In this document: positions 1 through 11,689 of the stretch, in pieces | Numbering within the stretch: the stretch's first letter is position 1 | How the letters are laid out: each line of letters starts with the position of its first letter | Assembly: GCA_025642065.1 (NCBI GenBank) | Contig: JAODUP010000948.1 | Location: 1-64,000 of the forward strand | Direction of reading: 5' to 3' | DNA: 64,000 nucleotides | DNA from: Paralvinella palmiformis | Taxonomy: Eukaryota; Annelida; Polychaeta; Terebellida; Alvinellidae | Notes under the pieces: model-generated | The model's input: only the letters and a program-made list of their open reading frames with translations | What the model was told of the DNA's origin: nothing | Database searches by the model: none | Made by a program: the position numbers and the translations under genes

Positions 1-660
1 TTCCCGGTTGGGTTCCTTGTTTTGCAAATTCAAAAAAAACAACCCGGATTAAATTTTCTTTAAAATCTCCAGTAAAACAACTTAAACCCAATTAAAAAAA
101 TTCTCAGCCCTAGTAATTACTTCAGTAAAACAAACAATATTTCCTGAAGTAGATCTAACCCGAACTGCAACAAACATTCATTATTTACAGCAGTCAGATT
201 TCAGTACACACAGTTAATTACTTGGTTTATTTTCAATTACTCTAATCAAAACAGTTGTTTTGAAATAAAGCCTTGTTCTAGACAAAGGCACAAAGGTTAA
301 CAGTTTCTGATTCTGGTTTGAAATTCAAAACTAGCTGGGAAATTCTGGTATAAATATTGCGGGCAAAGTAAATACTTTAGACACATGCATTGAAAAAGGG
401 TTTTCTTATAACCGAAACTAGTCGTGCTATTTTGGGCTGAGTGAAAAACTATTATTTCTGTTATTATCGGAGGATTATAATTATTATCATAATAGATATT
501 ATATGTACTGATATATATGCTTTATTTCCTGTTATAGCTGCGTTATATATGTACTAATATATAAAATTTGTTTTCTATTTAGGTAGTAGTCGTTTGATCA
601 TAATTCTGTAAGAATTATAAACATCACAAAAACCTGAGCCCACGCCTTTATTATATGAAA
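1..660. other. AT-rich non-coding sequence
   Basis: No coding sequence, RNA gene or recognisable element was seen. The sequence is AT-rich with short homopolymer runs and leads into the first CA microsatellite. Confidence 0.5.
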
Positions 661-663
661 CAT

Positions 664-772
<109 letters not shown>

Positions 773-2705
773 TTTGTATGCTTGATAAGAGCTTTGAGGT
801 GGAAATACTAGGTCTTATGAATGCATATTATCGGAAATAATTACATAAACGCCGTGGATTTATGGATAAAATAATTTCAAAGGTAATGTTATAATCTGGA
901 ATTAATTATAGACAAAGTACATGAGATACCAAAAGCAACTATTATAACAATGTATTATAGAAGAAAATGATATATTAGGTAATATATATTAGTTAAAAGA
1001 AGTAGCTTATAAATTGTAATGGTTTTCTTTGATGATAAATAAAATGATAAAAAATTATGAATTATGAGTTTAGTCTCGTACTGTCTTGTAACGGTTGTCA
1101 ACATTTGGCATTATTCATCAAGCCAGTAGTGAGGGAAGATATTGAAAAACTATCTCTTTTTTTCGTCTATAGCGCATAATTGCTTTCGATGAAGCAATGA
1201 AGCACACAACACATGGCACACGTGTTAAATAAATACCATTGCATCAATTTTCAAAATTGTATTTATAATTAGCACAATGTCCGATACGGAAACAATATAA
1301 ACACAAACTCAAAATATTCGATTGGAGCTATTCGAATTTATGGCATTATGATAACAATATTTCGTTTTTCACTTACAGTAATAAACAGTGCACATCATAC
1401 AGGTCATAATACTCTGTATATTGTATATCCTTTGTTGTGCTGTTGTCGGATTTAAAGCATTTATATTTTTGTGCTTAACAATGTATTAGTCTTACATGGC
1501 CAGATACCAACAAGGCTTCTAATTAATTACTATCATGTTTGTTTTTGCTATTTACGTGTAGAATATACACCTGCTACCTGTCATAGTTGTAGGACATAGA
1601 AGGGGAAGATTATTGCCGTAAAAGGCAAAACATATAGTAAATAGTAAAACCTTCAATAGTTTTCACATTTAATATTTTCAATTTGATTATTCAGCGTACA
1701 GCTCAACTGATTAAAGTCTCACTTAAATTAAGGTTTTCTCACAAGACGCAAGTATTCTGCTGCTAACCATGTACTGAATTGAGATAATGAAAAGACACAA
1801 ATAAAGGTAGAACACCATAAATAAAGACATACTAAACATAGACATTAGTGACAGGATTTATTATAAGTTGTATGAGGTACGCAAAATGGAAATAGTTGCC
1901 ACAAAACAAATTTTGATCAGTTTATAAATAATACCAGCAAATAAAAGAAGACTTGGTCGTATCTAATTATAGAACAAAAACAAAACTAATTGGAGAAATA
2001 AGAAACAGAAATGGTAATTATTGATTTGAACAAGTCTTATTTTTAGATAACAGAAGTTGTTAGATCAGATGAAATGATAATTGAATATTTGATGCGTTTG
2101 ATGTGTATGTGTGAAGTGTAGACGTTTTTGTAAATCCAGAAAGTAGATACTAATTATGAAAATATAATACCTGTTAGTTTTATGATTATTTGTTTTGGTC
2201 CTTGTTTGTCGATATCTATAATAGTTTGCTCTTGTTGTAAATTTATTTTCTGAAATTTGTCACGATATATTGCTATGATTTCTCTTCGAAGATTGTTAAA
2301 AGCTTCTTGTTATAGAAGCTGTCACAGTAAATTAGGATGACGTCTGTCTTAGCCGTTAGATCAGATCGAACGTTCCCGATGTCCCTTTCTGATGACACGA
2401 AAGGAAAAAGGAAAGCGGAATGGCTTAAAGAACTTGATGTAGAGGTGTTGTTCTATTCGATAGCAACATCTGAAGACTCATTACAGTACTACCCAAATAT
2501 ATCTTCAAATTATATCATCATGAACCTTTATCGAAATACATACAATCCACCAGTTAAAGTCACATAGGATGTTTCATTTTGCTTACGGCAGTTCTATGTC
2601 CATTCTAAATCTTTCTCTTTGACTTAAACACACCAAGATATTTTATTTCTTATCTGTATATAAGAGCTCCCATTTCAGTTGTCAGAATAGTATATATTCA
2701 TGATC

Positions 2706-2719
2706 TCGATGAATATCTG
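2706..2719 (+). repeat. Target-site duplication, left arm (SINE 1)
   Basis: Fourteen bases identical to 2905-2918, directly flanking the SINE at 2720-2904. The paralogous block at about 33100-33115 shows the unoccupied site. Confidence 0.9.
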
Positions 2720-2904
2720 GGTGCCTCCGTGGTCTAGCGGTAGCGTGCTGGACCACAGATCACTACCACCCGTGTTCGAATCCCGGCGTGGGCATATCTG
2801 AAGGTTGTTTCGTCGTTCACTTCGTCTCATTACCTTTGGAGGTCGCTCGGCCCATTTAGCCTACCATGTGCACAAAAGTGGCCGTAAAACATCAATCATC
2901 ATCA
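2720..2904 (+). mobile_element. tRNA-derived SINE, full length (family 1)
   Basis: About 185 bp. The head is tRNA-like: an A box at 2730-2740 (TGGTCTAGCGG), a B box at 2773-2783 (TGTTCGAATCC), and near-complementary acceptor arms (GCCTCCG with CGTGGGC). A conserved body follows (about 2800-2890, with 'tttggaggtcgctcggccc') and an ATC-rich 3' tail. The perfect 14-bp duplication on both sides shows insertion by LINE-type target-primed reverse transcription. Such SINEs carry an internal RNA polymerase III promoter and depend on a partner LINE. It resembles the tRNA-derived SINE class known from octopuses; the exact family name was not assigned. Confidence 0.93.
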
Positions 2905-2918
2905 TCGATGAATATCTG
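2905..2918 (+). repeat. Target-site duplication, right arm (SINE 1)
   Basis: Fourteen bases identical to 2706-2719. Confidence 0.9.
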
Positions 2919-3414
2919 TGCAGTCTAGACATTCCCAAAAGGCATAGGATTAGCGAGTTATGTGTATAGGTGTCTTAGACTCCAGAGCATATCTTGTTAC
3001 GTCTAGATTCCTCCAGAGTAGACTATGAATATTATGGGAACACTAGTACTTTAGATGAAGACAATCCTATGCAAACATTCGATTAATTGAGCTAATATTA
3101 CTTTCTTTGTTTCTACAATTCATTATGTAATATACTTGGCTATCTAAAGCCATCATATGACCAATGAACCAAAACCACAGATTACGTGACGGACTTCAAT
3201 GGAGAATAATTTCTAAAATAAAGACCTCTAGAATAAAAATGGTGTCACTGAAGCATCTGTCTTCTTGCAATTGATATAATATATATTGGTTTTTCCTGCC
3301 AATCATTACATGCTGATTATATCTTTTATAATCTCTATCCTAACAGATGATTAGTGTAGTCCAACTATTTAGAAAATAATACTAATAATTGGCATTACTA
3401 TTACAACAGTCATA

Positions 3415-3543
3415 AATCTTCGCTTCATTGCCTTTGGAGGTCGCTCGGCCCATCTAGCCTACCATGTGCACAAAAGTGGCCGTAAAAGACCAATCATCAT
3501 CATCATCATCACCACCATCATCATCATCATCATCATCACCACT
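3415..3543 (+). mobile_element. 5'-truncated SINE (family 1)
   Basis: Contains only the 3' half of family 1, starting in the 'cgcttcattgcctttggagg' body, followed by an expanded CATCAT/CACCAC tail. The tRNA head is missing. A 9-bp repeat (acagtcata, 3406-3414 and 3544-3552) brackets it, so it is probably a 5'-truncated retrotransposition event rather than a later deletion. Confidence 0.85.
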
Positions 3544-3621
3544 ACAGTCATACATTATTTTGTAGGTCCTCATACTCTTGCGTGATCGCTTCCTTTATTC
3601 ACTTACATAACGATTTTCCAG

Positions 3622-3850
3622 CGGGAGTGGATGCAGTGATTAGAGCATTGTACTGCGAACATCCACGTTCTAGGTTCGAATCTGGCTCATGTTCTGATTT
3701 ATGGGAAATTTCCCTGGATATTCCCTGGACATTTAGATTAAACAACTCAAATCAATTATAGGACAATATTGTCCAAATTTAATTGTTTTCTTGTCCATTT
3801 CCTAAAGATCAACATTGTAGCATCAGCATGGTGGAGGTTTTAGTATATTC
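3622..3850 (+). mobile_element. tRNA-derived SINE, second family
   Basis: The tRNA-like head has an A box at 3628-3640 (TGGATGCAGTGAT) and a B box at 3673-3683 (GGTTCGAATCT). The body differs from family 1 and includes 'tttatgggaaatttccc' (about 3698-3714) and 'ttaaacaactcaaatc'. The 3' end is uncertain. A related minus-strand head occurs at 48765-48850. Confidence 0.7.
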
Positions 3851-4290
3851 GATTACACCTTAAGGTATAATATTTGATACACATCAATGACATTAATTGT
3901 TCATTTTGCGGATATGGCGCGGTACTGGGACAACTATCGGATAGTTTTAATCTGAATTACTCAATAAACTATTATTTATTTTCAGTTTTCAAACACTTCA
4001 GCATTATAAATAATCCAGTATAGCCACTTCTTTGCACATCTGCACATGATGACCTTGTTTGGCATCAAAATAGCATTTCTTCTTCCTGTAAAAGATATAT
4101 TACGTAACTTAATATATCCGGTGAGATGCTATTAATGGGCGATGTTATAGGATTATTTATTACTGACAAAGCTAACTACTCTTATTGATGAAGCTAATTA
4201 CAATTTTATTTTTTTGTAATATCCACGTTTTGGTAAATTGATACCAGTTTTCAGGTTAACGCCTTTTCCGCCTTCTTCTTAAACACCCAC

Positions 4291-4291
4291 C

Positions 4292-4386
<95 letters not shown>

Positions 4387-4510
4387 CAAGACACACAGAG
4401 AGACACACACACACAGACACACAGACACACACAGACACACAGACACACAGACACACAGACACACAGACACACACACACACGTACGTACGTACGCACGCAC
4501 GCACGCACAC
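4291..4510. repeat. Compound CA / ACAGAC / GTAC-GCAC repeat
   Basis: A pure (CA)n run (about 4291-4384) grades into an 'acacagac' minisatellite-like segment and then a short GTAC/GCAC tract. Cys/Val open frames here are repeat artefacts. Confidence 0.95.
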
Positions 4511-4519
4511 ACTTACTCT

Positions 4520-5260
4520 CATATAGGAAAGTTGTTGAATGTATAGCTATTATATTCCCGACGTGTCATTCGCAGTATTTGAGATCTGCCTGAAATCCGG
4601 TGATGTCGACCATGGGTCAAATAGATCAAGCGGATAGGTACTTTAATTTAGATCCCACCACACCTAACTGCATATACTTAGGGACGCTAAATTAGGCGTG
4701 AATGAACGTTCACTTAGTGATGAACGGAAACGTATGAGGATTAGCTGTAAATCATAGTATTTAGATGCGATATTTCATTCTAGTCCAGTTATAATCTATT
4801 GTGCCGTATTGCTACTTTGTTTTTTTTGTAGCTAAATCACTTGACTGCTTTCATATGAAGTTGATGTATATTGTTTCACGTGGTCAACAAATTAATGTTT
4901 GCTAACACGCCGAGGGCATATAATAGGCTAACCTTTCACTCAGGTTAGATAACAACTTACGACGCCAGACCAGTCGGCGGTATATCAGTACGGTACATAT
5001 AGGTAGAATTTATTTAGTTATTCGAACTCAGACAAAAGCTGAGGTCAACATCTAAGGTGTCGAAATTTGTTTTATATACAGGTTTCTTTTGGACCACAGA
5101 AAATTACTGTTGATTGTAAACTGTGGTGGCAAGTAGTTATTTTATGTATGTAGTAAGTTGAACCACACGCATGTGTTGTTTACTGCAAGATGTAGTGTCA
5201 AATGGTATGTTTACGTGCTTCCGGTTTTATACGTAGGCTGATGAGTAGCCCAGATACATA
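4520..5260. other. Unassigned sequence
   Basis: No coding frame, RNA or recognisable element was seen. Confidence 0.4.
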
Positions 5261-5267
5261 TAACAAT

Positions 5268-5880
5268 AAATAATATGTATAATAATAATTGTATTTTATA
5301 TAGCGCCTTATTCAACCGACATTGCTCCAAGGCTCTTAACATTTAGGAAACAATTAAAATATATTTTGAACTCATACAGATCAAATACATTTCAAACATA
5401 ATAAACTGGTTTAATATTATAAATATGCCAATTTAAATAAATGGGTTTTAAGAACCTTACAAAATATCTCTCTACTTGCTGCGAGTTTAATGTCGCTTGG
5501 CAATTCGTTCAACAGCCTGGGAGTGATGTTCGGAAGGATCTCTCTCCGTACATTGCTGTATAGCTTCTTAGTGCCATCAAAAGTGAATAAGACTCAAATC
5601 GGAGCATTCTCACTGGTATATATTTTTCTATCAGATCGCTTAGATACACTGGTGCTGTTCCAGTCAGTACTTTGAATGTAAGCAACAGGATCTTGTACAG
5701 TGATCTGAAACGTACAGGAAGGAAGTGCAGCTGGAACAGAGCTGGTGTTATATGTTCCCTTTTGCCAGTGCATGTCACCAGACGTGCAGCACAGTTCTGC
5801 ACTCGCTGTAGGCGGTTTGTCAGAGAGAGTGGGGTATTATATAGCAATAACAGGCTTTTTGTAAATGTCACTTATTCAAA
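5268..5880 (-). mobile_element. L2/CR1-type LINE, 3' end (5'-truncated)
   Basis: On the minus strand, 5871 down to about 5509 encodes the post-RT C-terminal region typical of L2/CR1 polyproteins: a LQRVQNCAARLV motif, then an LPVRFRSLYKI motif and a GERSFRTSLP motif. A frameshift near 5515 moves the conserved end (LLNELPSDIKLA, then LKTHLFKLA) into another frame. A 3' UTR follows, ending in GGCGCTATATAAA plus ATT repeats, a common 3' terminus in this superfamily. The RT and endonuclease are absent. Its tail differs from copies A and B, so it belongs to a separate family. Confidence 0.88.
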
Positions 5881-6190
5881 GAACATTTGAACAATAAGAT
5901 TTAGAATAAACACTGCCACTGATTTAAAACTAAACCAAGAAACATTATCCAACATATAGGTATATTGATGCCGAGGGATTTAGGACAAAGGATATTATAT
6001 TTATTTGAACAAACTTTATTCAGATCCCAACACAAATATCACTTTGGCTATATTCCGGAAATGTTTTTCACCGCACAGACACCCTTTTTAAACATAACAT
6101 CCAGAACTAAATATGGAGTATGTACACTTTAATAATGCGAATAGTCGCCGTAGAGTACTCCACATTAGGAGTGTCTTTGTAAGTGTTCCC

Positions 6191-6227
6191 ATATATATAT
6201 GCGCGCACGTGTGTATCTGTGTGTGTG

Positions 6228-6262
<35 letters not shown>

Positions 6263-6322
6263 GGGGGTGCGCGTGTGTGTGTACGTGTGCGTGCGTGTAT
6301 GCGTGTTCGCCTGTGTGTAGGT
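6191..6322. repeat. Mixed TA/TG/CG simple repeat
   Basis: (TG)n, a central (TA)n of about 30 bp (6231-6260), a G7 run, then TG/CG alternation. Confidence 0.95.
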
Positions 6323-6499
6323 GCTTATTAGTACATATTTCAGTGAAGAGGCGTTAATAAGGGGATTTAGATTGCTGTCTATACCCATTTATTAAAATCT
6401 TGGGATCTCTTGGAGTATAAAACATTAAATTAAAAATTTAGCCACTTTGAACAGGTTATACAGCAAACACTTTGAGATCATGATATTAAACGATGTTTT

Positions 6500-7660
6500 C
6501 CAGAATTGAAAGACAAATTAAAGCTTACCTAAAATTAAAGACACAGTCATTAAAAAGGCCGACAAAGGAATTATATTACCGAAGGTTATCGCCAATTAAA
6601 TAATAATAATCATTACGAAACATTTAATGAGTCTATATAACCCAGAACGGCGATTCAAATAACTGTCATATTAATAAATAAGACTAAATCTACGAGCGGA
6701 ATTTATGAAAAACAATTTCAATTCCTTTCATCTCCCCAGAAATCAAGGGCTCTATATTTCTATACGCTCCCTAAAATTAACTAAGAGACTGATGTTGGAC
6801 AGTGCCAAAATATAATCCCCCCAGACAAATCATTAGTGTCTGACAGAAATAGTGAACCCAGAAACGCATCATCTTTCATAGATAACTACTTAAAATATAT
6901 TTCTATTGATCAACCTTCTTATATAAAAAAAAACCCCAACAACATATGATTTTGTTGAACAAATGAAGCCTTAACTTTGCCTGGTAATTGACTGCTTATA
7001 ACATTGATGTTGAAAGGATGTATCCAAATATAAATCACACCAAGGGGTTGCAAGCGGTCAGGAACGTAATTGGAAATTATCCCATATACGATCCAGTCAT
7101 AGAACCTTTAGAATTATCTTTTGGTTTAATGATGAATGATTCATCCAAAACGTAGATACTTCTATACAATTTGAGAAAGAAGCATTACTTAAATGTCCAA
7201 TGGAACCTCACACCTACTCCCGATATTTGGATGATATATTCATAATATGGCCACATGGCGAGGAGGCATGTTTTGAGTTTCTAATTTTTTTAATATACAT
7301 GAAGCACCCAATAAATTTTAATATTCTCTCTGTGTTTATTTTAGTTAATTATTTATGTATCACTGTATTAAAGTCTTTAAAAACAATAATCACTTACTAA
7401 TCAAGATATTTGTTTTAAACCAACCAATACTCATCAGTTGTTACACAAACATTATTTTTCCCAAACATGCATTTAAAGGTTATTTAATATCGCATATTAT
7501 GCAATATCCTTTTAGCATATGTTCTAACGAGAATGAGTTTGATCAGGCATCGCGTATTCCTTTTCAACCCTCTTCTAAAAGAAATTATCCAAAAAGATGG
7601 TCGTGTGGTATCAAAGGTAAAACTGAGTTTGGACTTGCAAATAAAACAACGTATTAACAT
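6500..7660 (+). mobile_element. Penelope-like element, reverse transcriptase remnant
   Basis: Conserved Penelope-clade RT blocks appear in the correct order but in shifting frames: KKADKG near 6553; RALYFYTLPKI at 6746-6778; a FIDNYLK...SYIK segment near 6880-6925; DVERMYPNINH at 7006-7038 (RT motif A with its catalytic Asp); and RYLDDIFIIW at 7221-7250 (motif C, YLDD). Downstream CSNENEFDQ (about 7525-7551) matches the region after the RT core. Many stops and frameshifts show it is inactive. No GIY-YIG endonuclease was recognised downstream. Penelope-like elements are non-LTR retroelements common in invertebrates. Confidence 0.87.
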
Positions 7661-7669
7661 AAGTGGCAA

Positions 7670-9995
7670 TGAAGAACATTATTTATGTATGTAATGTAAC
7701 ATTGTTGTTTACATAAACAATATATTTGACCTTCTAAAAGACAGTGCTAGATGAATAAACGCTTATTAAATGATTGTAGTATAGTATTGATGCTATACAT
7801 TATGAAAATGTAATACTGGCTTTCTTTACGGAGTGGCTCCTCGGTCATATAGGCTAGATGTGACCACGGTCGGGGCTAAACAACTGACTTCATCAATTAC
7901 AACCACAACGACAACAGCAGTAACAACAAGAGTAACACTAACAACAACAACTTCAACTCATCAGTGAAGGCTGTATGTGCACGACCTTTAAAAACTAGTC
8001 CATTGCCTGAATGTGACTAGTTGATAAAACAACGATCAGAAGAACTTATTGTAACTGTTACTGCTAAGAAACTCTTTTTTAGCTATATTTGTATTTGATT
8101 AATTTTCTCCTGATGTTATGTGATTTTAACTTACCATGGACAACAAAAATAACGTTCCTTTGATCTTCAGTGGATCTGCCAACGAGTTTTCATTGACTGG
8201 TGATTAAAAAATTGCCCAATTATCGAAATTCTGGCCGAAACCTCGTTATGGCTTATTTCACAAGAGATGTTTGTTTAAGCTAATACCAGCTTCGTATAAT
8301 TACTTCTAATCTTGTTAGTGTGCTCAATTTTCATATAATCAACTCGATTACGATTATATGCGGTTTATAACCTTTTTAAATGACACATCATATTTGTCCT
8401 AAGTTTTCAGGTAATTGTAGCGTATTAGCGATACGGGACATTAATATAAGGTAGACACCTATTTAATACACTTCACATTTCAAATTGTGATTAAAACTAT
8501 GATAGTAGGAAATCCATAAACAACACTCATCCAGCTCTTGTTGTTTCTAGTTCCTTTATGGTTTTATTAGTTAGTACTATTTCGATTTTACTGAAAACCT
8601 TATTAGACTAAGTACACCGTTAACTATTGCTGATATAAAGTTCTATAAGTAAACATCCAGGAAATGTTTAATTTAGGTAATCAGAACATTAGGCCAGACG
8701 TCTATTCAACCGTGAAGTAATTAACACCCGGTTAATGTAATTGGGCTGTTCTAATTGGGTTTAATGGATCGAATATCTAAGATTGAAAAAAAGTAAAATA
8801 TATGTACACTACAGGTTTATAATCAAATCTAATTCCCATCAGTATATAGATACACATTGTTTGTCTTGATAAAGTGACGGTCACGAACACCGTGATGGCC
8901 AGGGGAAGTATCACAAGACGTGAACAGAATGACGGTCATGACACCTTTGATTACAAACGGTTGTGTAGGCTTGTTTGTAAGTAACCTATAAAATAAATGT
9001 GATAGATTAGTTGCCTTCAGATATAATCATAACTAATCACTTTTCTTCAAGTCACCTTCTTGAATAAAGTATGTGTTATGGTATTAAGAATATTCTTTTA
9101 ACATTCTCAGTTATTCGGGTCATGGCACATTATTAGTCAGCTGATGTGTGACGTATATTTCTTATAGCCGACGCTCTTATTTGAGACGATGTAGTGATTA
9201 GAAATAGGATGTTGTAGTTAAACAATAGGTATATAGCATGCTAATTTATTGGTATATAATTTATACGACCCACTGAATGATACATTTGATGATAAAATAT
9301 GGGTACTTTATCGAATCTGCTCTAAAGAGCCATTATATGGTATGATATGGATAAGTATAAATACTCACACGCGCACATGCGCACACACAGACCTATACGC
9401 ACATGTTTACATAAACCACAAAATATGCTTAACCGAAAGTTGTAATACAAAACAAAATTACCATCCATGTTACATTCCTGCATTACCTAAATTTAACTGT
9501 CTGATTAGCCATTTTAGTCTATGGGCCCGATAGCTTCTCCCGTGCATCTTCACAGGAACGTATAAAACCTGCACTGACAACAAAACGAAATCTGACAATA
9601 TTGGCTGATATTCTGTATTCCAAGATGACCACCGGGTATTAAATAACACAATACTAAATCACATATATCATAATGAATGCTTAAAGTCCATGAACAATTA
9701 TCTATGTACCTGAAAGTCAAAATATGGCAGAAAATATGATTTTCGCTGGTTTCAGTGACAGCCATTTTGAATTCCGAGTTAACTGAGAGTCCTAGGGATT
9801 TTCACTGATATCATTGGATTCATCATTCTCACACAGATAGCTGTAGGACTCCAAGATCTATCTATTCTAGAAGCCGAGTTATAGGCCAAAACATAATTTC
9901 GCTAATTTAGCTGATGGGCGTTTTGAAAATGACGTCACACCAGTAATCCATATCAATTGTGTGATGGTGGCATCCATTTTCATTTTGGGAGAGGT
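7670..9995. other. Unassigned sequence with weak repeat similarity
   Basis: No gene was seen. Segment 8120-8250 resembles 30460-30570 (shared 'acaacgttcc'-like and 'attgcc(c/t)aattatc' blocks). A CAA-rich stretch at 7890-7960 follows a 'ctaaacaactgacttcatc' segment that looks like a SINE/LINE tail. Segment 7680-7805 resembles 22140-22400 in places. Confidence 0.4.
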
Positions 9996-10009
9996 CCCAG
10001 GAACAAAAT

Positions 10010-10135
10010 TTGGCGTGGGAATATCTGAAGGGTGTTTCATCTTTGAAATCGCTTCATTACCTTTGGAGGTTGCTCGGCCCATTTACCCTACCATGTGCAC
10101 ACACATGGCCGTAAAACATCAATCACCATCATCTT
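10010..10135 (+). mobile_element. 5'-truncated SINE (family 1)
   Basis: Starts just after the B box ('ggcgtggga') and runs through the conserved 'cctttggaggttgctcggccc' body to 'gtaaaacatcaatcacc'. The A and B boxes are lost. No clear target duplication. Confidence 0.85.
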
Positions 10136-10429
10136 GATCAGACTTCGTTTTGTTTACGGTTCTATTGAATCTTTGCTGATGTACTGTGTATCAATCAGTC
10201 CACGTTATTAGTGTTTATGTTAATTTACTGTGTATCTACGTCATTTAACTGAAGAAAATGTATTCGGATTCCCAACAATATGTTAAACCCCCACAACACA
10301 GGCATTAATAATTAAAAAGCTAAAAACTGTTAAAGGTTAATTTCACATTTCGTTGAAATTTCTTATTGAGTTTTGAGGTATAATTATGGAGTGCCTTTGA
10401 ATTACTCCCCCCCTCTTTCTATCGTCCTC

Positions 10430-10447
10430 TTTTCTCTTTCTCTCTCT

Positions 10448-10494
<47 letters not shown>

Positions 10495-10567
10495 ACCTCC
10501 TCTCTCTCTCTATTTCTCCCCTCTCTCTATCTCTCCCTTTCTTCCTTCCTCCCCCCCTCTCTCTCTG
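10430..10567. repeat. (CT)n polypyrimidine tract
   Basis: About 138 bp of CT repeat with short C and T interruptions; a Ser/Leu open frame across it is an artefact. Confidence 0.95.
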
Positions 10568-10670
10568 TGCAGCAATTAAATGTTGATAATAATATAATGC
10601 CAATATGTTAAGAGTATCACATTATCAGGCAATATCCTATTCGTATAGAGTGTATTTCAAGTCATTGAAC

Positions 10671-11225
10671 TCAGAATTCCTGTATCGATTTCTTCAATTG
10701 CTTTCTGTATTGCTTGTGAAAACCTCGAGTCCACCCAGCCATTAAGAAGTAAGGTTTTTGTATTTTGGCAATGTTTTGGCCAGATGCTAAGGCTCCACTA
10801 ATATTGTAGCTATTCCACTCATTGAATTTATTGCGCAGGGCTTCTTTGAACGGCTTATCGCCAGCGACATGTAAGGGCTGATGCATGAAGCAGGAATAAA
10901 CACAACTTGAATACTGTTTAATATGAGAGCTTTCAGAAATGATTCATCACGATGTGCTTCATATACATCCAAGATAAGCAGACGACGATGGCGGAGGGAC
11001 AACTCCCGCTTTTCAGGCTGTCAAAAGTATGGCACTAAAAGTTGTCCCACATAGGGAAGCATGGATTCACGCGTGCTCCAGCGGCACTCAAGGTGAGTAA
11101 TATCGTAGTCAGGGGGGAACTTGAACTTTAGGTGTCAGATGTTCGTCTTCCCTTGGTAAATAATTTGAGTGGGGATAAGCTCTCCAAGTGACGATACCCT
11201 CGACATACCGGTGAATTGACGCACA
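10671..11225 (-). pseudogene. pogo/Tigger-type (DDE_1) transposase fragment
   Basis: Reading the minus strand from about 11225 to 10671, the pieces match the catalytic half of pogo-like Tc1/mariner transposases: GELIPTQIIYQGKT, then KFKFPPDYDITH, then a block with ML.YV..L.VPY, then LLILDVYEAH (second catalytic Asp), VVFIPASC, and HQPLHVAGDKPFKEAL. In the family the last block is QPLD; here the third catalytic Asp is His (codon 10868-10870). There is a stop before the LRHRRLL block and a frameshift between FIPASC and HQPL. The DNA-binding N-terminus and first catalytic Asp are missing; similarity ends shortly before the TA microsatellite at 11380. It is a dead fragment. No terminal inverted repeats were found. 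Confidence 0.85.
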
Positions 11226-11377
11226 TATATTTTGGACTTTATATTATAGATAAAATGACGAAATTCCGTAATTTTGCACCAAGAATTCGCCAAATTAAAA
11301 TGTCGCCATCTTGTACAGATGATCAAATTCGCCAATTTAGTACATCGCCATTATTTGCCGATTTACGATGTATATAA

Positions 11378-11379
<2 letters not shown>

Positions 11380-11459
<80 letters not shown>
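11380..11459. repeat. (TA)n microsatellite
   Basis: About 80 bp of pure AT dinucleotide. Confidence 0.97.
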
Positions 11460-11466
<7 letters not shown>

Positions 11467-11501
11467 CTACTAATCGGAATAATTGGTACCATTGTACTAA
11501 T

Positions 11502-11629
11502 TTCTCTCTTCTCTCTCTTTCTCTCTTTCTCTTTCTTTCTCTCTCTCTCTCTCTATCTCTATCTATCTATCTATCGATCTATCGATCTATCTATCTATCA
11601 ATATATATATATATATATATATATATATT
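11502..11629. repeat. Compound CT / ATCT / AT repeat
   Basis: (CT)n passes through (CTAT)n and (CGAT)-like units to (AT)n, a graded series suggesting stepwise replication slippage. Confidence 0.95.
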
Positions 11630-11689
11630 CGTTGATAATGAATGAATCCAAAAAGAAACACATATTTCATTTGGGAGAAATCAATATTA

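Larger units (their letters stand above)
790..3250. repeat. Diverged paralogous block, copy 1
   Basis: This block aligns in the same order and orientation with 31140-33490. Shared landmarks are a 'tgcatattatcgg' stretch (near 823 and 31188), 'cctttgttgtgc' (1430 and 31696), 'gatatctataata' (2210 and 32638), an 'agcttcttgt' segment (2300 and 32722), and 'tctagattcctc' followed by 'agagtaga' (3003 and 33228). Indels are frequent, so the duplication is old, or both are copies of an old dispersed repeat. A SINE sits in this copy only. Neither copy shows convincing coding: the 76-codon frame at 2337-2567 has no recognisable domain and its counterpart is not open over the same length. Confidence 0.7.

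Noticed and set aside
2730..2800. Possible genuine tRNA gene
   Set aside because: The head is tRNA-like but belongs to a multi-copy SINE with a tail and target duplications.
3481..3545. ATC/CAT repeat considered as an independent microsatellite
   Set aside because: It is the 3' tail of a truncated SINE bracketed by a target duplication.
4251..4522. Three overlapping Cys-Val rich frames
   Set aside because: They derive from the compound CA repeat.
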